Assembly: GCA_036541255.1 (NCBI GenBank) | Contig: JAZHDD010000067.1 | Span: 1-64,000 of the forward strand | DNA from: Paucidesulfovibrio sp036541255 | GTDB lineage: Bacteria; Desulfobacterota; Desulfovibrionia; Desulfovibrionales; Desulfovibrionaceae | Direction of reading: 5' to 3' | Length of the DNA stretch: 64,000 bases | In this document: piece after piece, positions 53,192 to 63,013 of the stretch | Position numbering within the stretch: the stretch's first letter is position 1 | Layout: each line of letters starts with the position of its first letter | Translations under genes and position numbers: made by a program | The notes under the pieces: generated by a model | Seen by the model: only the letters and a program-made list of their open reading frames with translations | The model's database searches: none | What the model was told of the DNA's origin: nothing

Positions 53192-54292
53192 TTGGACAAC
53201 TTTCAACTGTTCATTGGCCTTCACAAACCCAATGATCGCCAAGGCTCTGTCGGAGACACCAAAGCAAGGGTGTCGATGCGGTTAGCCGGACTTGATCGAT
53301 CTCGACCGTCGAAAATCGCAGACATCGGGTGTGGAACAGACGCTCCGGCCTACCTCGCCCTGCACCAGAGCGGCGAACTGGGTCGGCGCATCCTTGCGGC
53401 GCAACAGCTCTTGCGGCCCTGTCGCCTCTGCCCCCGGACCTGCAATGTAGACCGGCTGGCCGGAGAACCTGGCTTTTGCGGCGTGGCTTCGTTGGCCGTT
53501 GTGGCGGCCTGGCAGCCGCACTTCGGCGAGGAAGCCTGTCTGGTGGGCGACAACGGTTCCGGTACCATCTTTTTCGCGGGCTGCAATCTGGCCTGCGTGT
53601 TCTGCCAAAACAGCGACATCAGCAGACCAGCCACCGCGCGCGCTGCCGGACATGAAGCCACCCCGGAGGAACTGGCCGGAATAATGCTCGCGCTCCAGGA
53701 GCAGGGCTGCGCCAACATCAATCTGGTCAGCCCCACGCATGTAGTGCCCCAGGTGCTCGCTGCCCTGGACATTGCCTGCGCACGCGGCCTGCGCCTGCCC
53801 CTGGTCTACAACTCCGGCGGCTACGACAGTCTGGAAACGCTCGGGCTGCTGGACAACGTTGTGGACATCTACATGCCCGACGCCAAAGTCTGGGAGCCGG
53901 AAATCGCCGCACGGCTTCTCGGGGCGCGGGATTATCCGGAAACGGCCCGAGCCGCGCTCCTGGAAATGCACAGGCAGACGGGCGATCTTTTTCTGAACGA
54001 GCAGGGCTTGGCCGTGCGCGGTTTGTTGCTGCGCCATCTGGTCTTGCCGGACAACCTTGCCGGTTCGGAACACTGGCTGCGATTTATTGCCGAAACCGTC
54101 TCCAGAAACACCTTTATTCATATCATGGAGCAGTACCGGCCATGCGCGGAAGCCGAAGACCATGCAGGTCTGAACAGGCCGGTTTCCGCACAGGAATGCG
54201 AAAAAGCACGACGCATAGCCCGCGATTTTGGCCTGCAACCCCTGGAAGAGCGATTTCCCCACGGTCTGTTTCGGCTCTTAAAGGGACTCTGA
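53192..54292 (+). CDS. Chimeric radical SAM protein (PflX-like) with methyltransferase N-terminal fragment
   Basis: 366 residues. Residues 50-366 are the radical SAM enzyme from its codon 2 on. They contain CRLCPRTCNVDRLAGEPGFC, the cluster motif C131-x3-C135-x2-C138 (GCNLACVFCQN), YNSGGYDSLE and YMPDAKVW, as in pyruvate formate-lyase-activase-like proteins of unknown substrate. Residues 1-49 (MDNFQLFIGLHKPNDRQGSV, ending KIADIGCGT) are instead the start of a class I methyltransferase, cut within its SAM-binding motif I. TTG with GAGG upstream is the likely start. The fusion keeps the frame, so the enzyme may still be made. Confidence 0.85.
   Translation: MDNFQLFIGLHKPNDRQGSVGDTKARVSMRLAGLDRSRPSKIADIGCGTDAPAYLALHQSGELGRRILAAQQLLRPCRLCPRTCNVDRLAGEPGFCGVASLAVVAAWQPHFGEEACLVGDNGSGTIFFAGCNLACVFCQNSDISRPATARAAGHEATPEELAGIMLALQEQGCANINLVSPTHVVPQVLAALDIACARGLRLPLVYNSGGYDSLETLGLLDNVVDIYMPDAKVWEPEIAARLLGARDYPETARAALLEMHRQTGDLFLNEQGLAVRGLLLRHLVLPDNLAGSEHWLRFIAETVSRNTFIHIMEQYRPCAEAEDHAGLNRPVSAQECEKARRIARDFGLQPLEERFPHGLFRLLKGL
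53339..53542 (+). repeat. 204-bp direct repeat, right copy
   Basis: Counterpart of 48910-49113 with three substitutions. Its left edge is the junction with the methyltransferase fragment, and its right edge continues seamlessly into the intact radical SAM gene. Confidence 0.95.
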
Positions 54293-54356
54293 AAGTGCTT
54301 TTTAACAAAATTGTTGGATGATAACAGGTCTATTTTGGTTTGAAACCCTTTTTTCT

Positions 54357-54414
54357 TGACAAAAATGTTGCGGTTTTGAGCAATTCCGCCCATCCTCTTA
54401 CTTTTTTGTCAATT
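54357..54414. repeat. Inverted repeat upstream of glnA
   Basis: TTGACAAAAA and, about 40 bases on, TTTTTGTCAA are exact complements. They could be a bipartite operator or part of a promoter; no -10 box is clear at 17 bases. Confidence 0.35.
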
Positions 54415-54487
54415 TAAGGTGCCTTTTCCTGCTTGACGAAAAGGCGAAATATCTCTAACCACATGTTTTCCCGAATCTTCGAAAGAA

Positions 54488-54503
54488 TGGCACCGAACTT
54501 GAT
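54488..54503 (+). promoter_or_regulatory. Candidate sigma-54 promoter of glnA
   Basis: TGGCAC-CGAAC-TTGAT closely follows the -24/-12 form TGGCAC-N5-TTGCA, but the -12 GC is GA. It lies about 60 bases before the glnA ATG. Sigma-54 control of glnA is common for nitrogen regulation. Confidence 0.4.
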
Positions 54504-54563
54504 TATGGACCTGCATTACCGAGGCCAAGCCGTGTATTTAAAACCCCTTTGGAGGTATCATCA

Positions 54564-55907
54564 ATGAATATCCCCGTGTTTGACTGCAAAAACGCCGACG
54601 ACGTGCTGAAAGCCATCAAGGACTATAACGTCAGCTTCATTCAGTATTGGTTCGTCGACATCCTGGGCACCCTGAAAAGTTTCCAGATCACTCCGGCCGA
54701 AATCGAAGCCTCCTTTGAAGAAGGCATGGGCTTTGACGGCTCGTCCATCCTGGGCTTCTGCCGCATCGACGAGTCCGACATGGTGGCCATGCCCGATCCG
54801 ACCACGTTCCAGATCTGCTCCTGGCGTCCGTCCGAACGGCCCGTCGCCCGCATGTTCTGCGACGTGGTCAACCCGGACGGCACCCCGTTCGCGGCCGACT
54901 CCCGCTACGTGCTCAAGAAGGTCCTGGCCAAGGCTGCGGAAAAAGGTTTTACCTCCTACGTCGGACCCGAGTTGGAATTCTTCCTCTTTGCCGATGACCA
55001 GGATACCGAAATCCTGGACCGTGGCGGCTACTTTGACGCCGCTCCGCTGGACCTGGGCAACAACATCCGCCGCGAGATCATCTTCTCCTTGGAAGCCATG
55101 GGCATCAAAGTTGAATACTCGCACCACGAAGTGGCCCCGTCCCAGCACGAGATCGACCTGCGCTACACCGAGGCCCTGCGCATGGCCGACATCGCCATGA
55201 CCTACCGCGTCGTGGTCAAGGAAACCGCCCGCAAGCACGGCTGCTACGCCACCTTCATGCCCAAGCCCATCTTCGGCGAGAACGGCTCCGGCATGCACGT
55301 GCACCAGTCCCTGTTCAAGAACGGCAAGAACGTATTCTACGAAGCCGGCGACAAGTACCACCTCTCGCCCGAAGGCAAGAGCTACATCGCGGGTATCCTG
55401 AAGCACGCCCCGGAATTCGTCTGCGTGACCAACCAGTGGGTCAACTCCTACAAGCGTCTGGTCCCGGGCTACGAAGCTCCGGTCTACATCGCCTGGGCCC
55501 GCCGCAACCGCTCGGCCCTGGTCCGCGTGCCCATGTACAAACCCGGCAAGGAAATGGCCACCCGCATGGAGCTGCGCTGCCCGGACCCGGCGGCCAACCC
55601 CTATCTGGCCTGGGCCGTGATGATCGCCGCCGGTCTCAAGGGCATGGAAGAAAACTACGAGCTGCCCACCCCGGTCGAAGAGGATATCTTCGAGATGAAC
55701 GACCGCCAGCTCAAGCGCAACAAGATCAAGGCGCTGCCCGGTTCCCTGTACGAGGCCGCCATGAACCTGAAGAAATCCAAGTTCGTCAAGGAAGTGCTGG
55801 GCGACCACCTGCACACCGCCCTGGTCGACAACAAGATCGCCGAATGGGATCAGTATCGCACCCAGGTCACCGAATACGAGCTGGACAAGTATCTGCCTGT
55901 TCTGTAA
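54564..55907 (+). CDS. glnA: Glutamine synthetase type I, alpha form
   Basis: 447 residues. GFDGSSILGF near 55-64, the metal-binding GPELEFFLF near 138-146, FMPKPIFGENGSGMHVHQS near 233-251 and ARRNRSALVRVP near 312-323 are the GS signatures. The length and the absence of the NLYDLP adenylylation loop near the C-terminus place it in the short GSI-alpha group, so control by feedback or transcription rather than adenylylation is expected. It makes glutamine from glutamate, ammonia and ATP. GGAGG precedes the ATG at 54564. Confidence 0.96.
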   Translation: MNIPVFDCKNADDVLKAIKDYNVSFIQYWFVDILGTLKSFQITPAEIEASFEEGMGFDGSSILGFCRIDESDMVAMPDPTTFQICSWRPSERPVARMFCDVVNPDGTPFAADSRYVLKKVLAKAAEKGFTSYVGPELEFFLFADDQDTEILDRGGYFDAAPLDLGNNIRREIIFSLEAMGIKVEYSHHEVAPSQHEIDLRYTEALRMADIAMTYRVVVKETARKHGCYATFMPKPIFGENGSGMHVHQSLFKNGKNVFYEAGDKYHLSPEGKSYIAGILKHAPEFVCVTNQWVNSYKRLVPGYEAPVYIAWARRNRSALVRVPMYKPGKEMATRMELRCPDPAANPYLAWAVMIAAGLKGMEENYELPTPVEEDIFEMNDRQLKRNKIKALPGSLYEAAMNLKKSKFVKEVLGDHLHTALVDNKIAEWDQYRTQVTEYELDKYLPVL

Positions 55908-55947
55908 GACATTCTCGTTTCAAGACTACCCTCAGCTTCCCAATACG

Positions 55948-55975
55948 AAAGGCCTCCGGAAACGGAGGCCTTTCT
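55948..55975 (+). terminator. Terminator of glnA
   Basis: AAAGGCCTCCG-GAAA-CGGAGGCCTTT is a perfect 11-bp stem with a GAAA tetraloop, followed by CTCGTTC. Confidence 0.85.
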
Positions 55976-55980
55976 CGTTC

Positions 55981-56012
55981 AAAAAAAGGGAGAGCCCAAC
56001 GGCCCTCCCTTT
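55981..56012 (-). terminator. Terminator of the gyrA-lipoprotein transcript
   Basis: On the minus strand AAAGGGAG-GGCC and GGC-TCTCCCTTT pair with one mismatch, followed by TTTT. It lies about 30 bases past the lipoprotein stop. Confidence 0.8.
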
Positions 56013-56040
56013 CTTCTTTCTCTCTCGTCCCCCGCCCGGA

Positions 56041-56844
56041 TCAGCGCGTCTTGCCCATGTTCTTGAGCCGCACCTGAATGACCTTGGGGTTGGGGTAGGT
56101 GTCCTGGATGGATTCGAACAGCTCCCTGGCCCGGCCATAGTCCAGTTCCTGCTCATACACGTCGGCCAGCAAGAACACGGCCAGGGAATGAATCTCCTCG
56201 TCGGCCACGCCGTCGGCCATGATCACTTCCAGCACTTCCTTGGCCTGGCCCCAGCTCTGCATGAAGCTGTAGGTCTGGGCCTCTTCGTACTGGATGCGCG
56301 CACGGGTCGGGCCGTCCGGAGCCATGCGCTCGGATTGTTGCAGCAGGGTCAGGGCCTGATCATAGTTGCGGAGCACCCGATGCACTGCGGCCATGCGTAT
56401 CTGCGTCTCCACCAGCCGGGCTTCGTCGTCCCCGGCATAATCGAGACACTTTTCCCATGTTTCCAGAGCCTTATTGCGATTGCCGCGTTGTTCGTACAAC
56501 TCGCCCATCTGGAACATGCGTTGCCAGGCAACGTCCATACTTTCGCCGAACTCCAGGATCATGGCTTCCAGCAACACCACGGCGCGATCCAGGTCGCCCT
56601 TGACGTTCAGGGCTATTTCCAAAAGCCGTTCCCAGGCCTCCAGACGGTAATCCCCTTTGGGATAGACCTGAAGATACCGCTCGTAGCCGTTCTTGGCCTC
56701 GATGTAGAAGCCGTTGTTGAAGGCGTCCCGCGCTACGCGGATATCCGCCTTTTCGCCGGAACCGGTTCCGAAACAGCCCGTCAGGCAAATGCTCAGGGCC
56801 AGCATCAGAGCGGCCACATGCGACGCTTGCTGCAATCTTCGCAT
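56041..56844 (-). CDS. TPR-repeat lipoprotein
   Basis: 267 residues. A lipoprotein signal ends LSICLTGC (Cys at 24). TPR-type helical repeats fill the rest (AFNNGFYIEAKNGYERYLQV, FQMGELYEQRGNRNKALETW, VFLLADVYEQELDYGRAREL). The pattern resembles BamD/YbgF-like outer membrane scaffolds but I cannot assign it. It starts one base after the gyrA stop with AGGA inside gyrA, so it is translationally coupled to gyrA. Confidence 0.85.
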   Translation of the reverse strand: MRRLQQASHVAALMLALSICLTGCFGTGSGEKADIRVARDAFNNGFYIEAKNGYERYLQVYPKGDYRLEAWERLLEIALNVKGDLDRAVVLLEAMILEFGESMDVAWQRMFQMGELYEQRGNRNKALETWEKCLDYAGDDEARLVETQIRMAAVHRVLRNYDQALTLLQQSERMAPDGPTRARIQYEEAQTYSFMQSWGQAKEVLEVIMADGVADEEIHSLAVFLLADVYEQELDYGRARELFESIQDTYPNPKVIQVRLKNMGKTR

Positions 56845-56845
56845 G

Positions 56846-59287
<2,442 letters not shown>

Positions 59288-59311
59288 TTGTCCTCCATTG
59301 GGGCACATCGT

Positions 59312-61717
59312 CTAGATATCCAGTTCGCGGACAGCCAGGGCGTTGCGCTCGATGAACTCGCGTCGTGGTTCCACTGCATCGCCCATGAGATCCTGGAAAA
59401 TCTCGTTGGCGTCGGAAAGGTCGTCCACATTGACGCACAGCATGGTCCGCTTTTCCGGGTCCATGGTCGTTTCCCAGAGCTGTTCCGGGTTCATTTCACC
59501 CAGACCCTTGTAGCGCTGAATCTGATAGCCCTTGTGGGCCTCGGCAAGTATGGCTTCCAGCGTCGCAAAAAAGCCTTCCACCTCAGTCTCTTCGCCGCCC
59601 TTGATCAAGGTGAAGGTCTTGCCGCCGCACTTATCCTTGAGCACGCGGTTGGACTCGTAGGCCTGGCGATACAGCTTGGAATTGAAGAACTCCATGGCCA
59701 ATCGGGTACGGTGGCCGTTCTTGTTCTCGAAAACCAGAAAGGTGCGATCCTTCTCTGTTTCGTCGTCGTGCTCGGTTTCCAGCACCGCGGAATAACCGCG
59801 TTCCTGCATATCCGCATAAAAGGCCTTGGGGTCGTTCTCTTCCTTCTCGAACCAGCGGAAGGAAAGCTTCAGCTTGCTGTCCATGAGATGCAGGAACAGA
59901 CGTTCCTCGATGCCCATGTTCACGGCGTCGCCAAGCTTGCCCCGGACAAAGCGGATATCCCCGGCAAAGGCGACCAGATCGGGTCCGGCAAACTCATGGC
60001 CGCTCTCGGAACGCACCACAAGCTCCTTGCTCACGCTGTCCAGCAGGAAGTCGTTCAGTTCCGACTCTTCCTTGATGAAGCGCTCGAACTTGCCCTTGTG
60101 CACGCGGAACAGCGGCGGCTGGGCGATATACAAATGTCCGCGGCTGATCAGTTCCGGATATTGCCGGAAAAAGAACGTCAACAGCAGGGTGCGGATATGC
60201 GAGCCATCCACGTCGGCGTCTGTCATGATGACGATCTTGTGGTAGCGCAGTTTGTCGTAGTCGCGATCTTCCTCGTCGCCCACGCCCACGCCCAGGGCCG
60301 TGATCATGGCCCGGATTTCCTTATTGGAGAGCATCTTGTCGAAACGCGTCTTCTCCACATTGAGAATCTTGCCACGCAAGGGCAGAATCGCCTGGCAGCG
60401 CGGGTCGCGGCCCTGTTTGGCCGAACCGCCTGCCGAATCGCCCTCGACGATGAATATTTCGGATTCCTCGGCCTTCTTGGTCTGGCAGTCCGCAAGCTTG
60501 CCGGGCAAGGCGTTGTCGGACAAAGCGCCTTTGCGCCGCACCAGGTCGCGGGCCTTGCGGGCCGCGTCGCGGGCCCGGGCCGCGTCGATGACTTTTTCCA
60601 GAATTGCTTTGATATCTTTAGGATTCTCGGCAAAGAACTGGGAAAGCTTCTCGTAGACAAGGCCGGAAACAAGACCGCTGATCTCGGAGTTGCCGAGCTT
60701 GGTCTTGGTCTGTCCCTCGAACTGCGGGCTCGGCAGCTTGACGCTGACAATGGCCGTGAGTCCCTCGCGGACATCGTCGCCGGACACCTTGCGCAGCAGC
60801 TTTTTGGGCAGGTCCGCGTTCGAGATGTAGTTGTTCAGGGCGCGCGTCAGAGCCGTGCGGAAGCCGGCCAGGTGTGTGCCACCCTCGATGGTCCGGATGT
60901 TGTTGGCGAAGGTGTAGATGTTTTCCTTGTACCCGGTATTGTACTGCACCGCGAACTCGGTAATGACATTGTCGGATTCGCCCATGCCGTAGATGACGTC
61001 GCTGACCACGGTCTGGCCGGAGTTGAGATCCTCGGCGTAGGAGCGGATGCCGCCTTCGAACAGGAAGCTGTCGGATTCGCCGCTGCGTTCGTCGATGAAG
61101 TCGATGCGCAGGCCGGAATTGAGATAGGCCAGTTCCTGCATACGCTTTTTCAGCGTGTTGTAGTCGAACTGGTTGACCTCGAAGATTTCCTCGTCCGGAC
61201 GGAAACGGATAGCCGTTCCAGTGCTCGTGGACTCGCCTATTTCCTCCAACTCGGACACGGGAACGCCGCGCTCGTATTTCTGGCGCCAGGACTTGCCGTC
61301 GCGCTTGACCGTGGCCTCAAGGAATTCGGAAAGCGCGTTCACGCAGGACACGCCCACGCCGTGCAGGCCGCCCGAAACCTTGTAGGAGTCGTTGTCGAAC
61401 TTGCCGCCCGCGTGCAGCGTGGTCATGACCACTTCCAGGGCGGGGCGGTGTTCTTTGGGGTGCATGTCCACGGGAATGCCGCGGCCATTGTCCGTGACGG
61501 TCACCGAGTTGTCCATGTGCAGCTGCACCTTGATGCGCGAACAATAGCCGCCCATGGCCTCGTCAATGGAGTTGTCCACCACCTCGTAGACAAGATGGTG
61601 CAGGCCCCTGCCGTCGGTGGAACCGATGTACATGGCCGGACGTTTCCGGACTGCGGAAAGTCCTTCAAGAACGGTAATGCTGTCAGCCCTGTAGCTGTCT
61701 TTCCTCTGGTCGGTCAT
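59312..61717 (-). CDS. gyrB: DNA gyrase subunit B
   Basis: 801 residues. The GHKL ATPase has EVVDNSIDEAMGG, DNGRGIPVD and GGLHGVGVS. The Toprim region has EGDSAGGSAKQGRD and MTDADVDGSHIRTLLLTFFF. A roughly 165-residue insert in the Toprim half, as in many Gram-negatives, precedes the conserved QRYKGLGEMNPEQLWETTM tail. It supplies ATP energy for gyrase. The ATG overlaps the dnaN stop (TAATG). Confidence 0.97.
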   Translation of the reverse strand: MTDQRKDSYRADSITVLEGLSAVRKRPAMYIGSTDGRGLHHLVYEVVDNSIDEAMGGYCSRIKVQLHMDNSVTVTDNGRGIPVDMHPKEHRPALEVVMTTLHAGGKFDNDSYKVSGGLHGVGVSCVNALSEFLEATVKRDGKSWRQKYERGVPVSELEEIGESTSTGTAIRFRPDEEIFEVNQFDYNTLKKRMQELAYLNSGLRIDFIDERSGESDSFLFEGGIRSYAEDLNSGQTVVSDVIYGMGESDNVITEFAVQYNTGYKENIYTFANNIRTIEGGTHLAGFRTALTRALNNYISNADLPKKLLRKVSGDDVREGLTAIVSVKLPSPQFEGQTKTKLGNSEISGLVSGLVYEKLSQFFAENPKDIKAILEKVIDAARARDAARKARDLVRRKGALSDNALPGKLADCQTKKAEESEIFIVEGDSAGGSAKQGRDPRCQAILPLRGKILNVEKTRFDKMLSNKEIRAMITALGVGVGDEEDRDYDKLRYHKIVIMTDADVDGSHIRTLLLTFFFRQYPELISRGHLYIAQPPLFRVHKGKFERFIKEESELNDFLLDSVSKELVVRSESGHEFAGPDLVAFAGDIRFVRGKLGDAVNMGIEERLFLHLMDSKLKLSFRWFEKEENDPKAFYADMQERGYSAVLETEHDDETEKDRTFLVFENKNGHRTRLAMEFFNSKLYRQAYESNRVLKDKCGGKTFTLIKGGEETEVEGFFATLEAILAEAHKGYQIQRYKGLGEMNPEQLWETTMDPEKRTMLCVNVDDLSDANEIFQDLMGDAVEPRREFIERNALAVRELDI

Positions 61718-62877
61718 TAAGCGTCTTCCTCGGTATAGTAGGTCTCTTCCTGAATCATCATGGGCATAACGATGACCTGGTAGTCGGGATCGTCCGCGCC
61801 GGTGATGCCGCAGGGAGCCTCGCCTCCGGTGAGGACGAAGCGCACTTCCTTGGAACCGAAATGGTTCAGGATTTCGATAAGATTCTTGGTCGGGAACGCG
61901 ATACGCTCGAGTTCGCCGCCATAGGTGCAATCCATGGATTCCGTGGCCGTACCGGTTTCCTGTCCCTGGCTGTAGAGCATCAGCTCCGAGGGCTGGAACA
62001 TGAAATGGGTGCAACGGTTGGAATCGGTGTTGAAAATGGAGATACGCTCCAGGGAATCCACCAGTTCGCCCCGGCCCACGCTCAGACGCGAGACATTGTC
62101 GTCGCCCAGCTTGGATAGGAAGTTGTTGTAGTTCGGGTACTGGTAATAGGAAAGGGGCAGGCTGAAGGTCTCCTGCTTGTCTCCGGTCCGGAAGAAGAGG
62201 CGCTTGTCCGAGATGTTCAGTTCGATCTCGTCGGCGGTCAGCCACTTCTTGAGCTCGGCCAGATACTTCTTCTGAATCAGCACGCCCTCTTCAGGCAGGA
62301 GCTGGAAGATGTCGTCATTGATGAACTTGAGCATGGCGAACTGGTGGCCGTTCAGGCCGCAGACCTCGATGGTGCCCTCTGCGCTGCGCGAGCGGGCGAA
62401 GAAGATGCAGGCAATGGCCTCCATGGAGTCTTCATCGCTGATGCAATAGGAAATCTTGTCGATGATCTCGTGCAGAAAATCCCCGGACCAGAACACGGTT
62501 CCTTCCTCCGGGAAAGAGGAAAACTTCTGGAACCACTCCACGTCGTTCACGGGCAGCTTGTATTTGCGCGCGCCCTGTTCCACGAGAACATTCTGCTTGT
62601 CCGGGTCGGTCTTGATGACCAGCTCGCCCGAAGGCAGCTTGCGGACCAATTCGTAAAACGCACGGCCCTGGATGCCGGCCAATCCTTCTTCCTGGATCTG
62701 GGCGGGATAGGAACCGCAGAATTCGAGATTGGAGTCCGTGGACATTATGTTCAGCCTGCCATCCTCGCATTTCAGCCAGATGGTGCGCAAAAAGGCCGCG
62801 CCTGTTTTGGCGGGAATGATGTTGGCTGACTTCTGCAGACCTTCGATGATCTCGTCTCTTTGTACTCTTAAGAACAT
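61717..62877 (-). CDS. dnaN: DNA polymerase III beta sliding clamp
   Basis: 386 residues, the usual size. Three clamp domains are evident: the start VQRDEIIEGLQKSANIIPAK, central GRAFYELVRKLPSGELVIKT, and the C-terminal QVIVMPM in place of the canonical end motif. It forms the ring that tethers polymerase III to DNA. AAGGAG precedes the ATG. It is part of dnaA-dnaN-gyrB-gyrA, with recF missing between dnaN and gyrB. Confidence 0.96.
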   Translation of the reverse strand: MFLRVQRDEIIEGLQKSANIIPAKTGAAFLRTIWLKCEDGRLNIMSTDSNLEFCGSYPAQIQEEGLAGIQGRAFYELVRKLPSGELVIKTDPDKQNVLVEQGARKYKLPVNDVEWFQKFSSFPEEGTVFWSGDFLHEIIDKISYCISDEDSMEAIACIFFARSRSAEGTIEVCGLNGHQFAMLKFINDDIFQLLPEEGVLIQKKYLAELKKWLTADEIELNISDKRLFFRTGDKQETFSLPLSYYQYPNYNNFLSKLGDDNVSRLSVGRGELVDSLERISIFNTDSNRCTHFMFQPSELMLYSQGQETGTATESMDCTYGGELERIAFPTKNLIEILNHFGSKEVRFVLTGGEAPCGITGADDPDYQVIVMPMMIQEETYYTEEDA

Positions 62878-63013
62878 AAAGAAGACTCCTTGTCGTTTTT
62901 ATTAGGCCTGTCGGTTTGTAAGCAACTCACACAACAGCCTGTAAAGCTTAAATTTTATAGCAACATTACCTGTTACGACTTAGGAACGTAACGCACACAT
63001 TCAAGCACCGGGA

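Noticed and set aside
48910..53542. Insertion sequence or transposon bounded by the 204-bp repeats
   Set aside because: No transposase gene, no terminal inverted repeats, and the repeats are host gene sequence.
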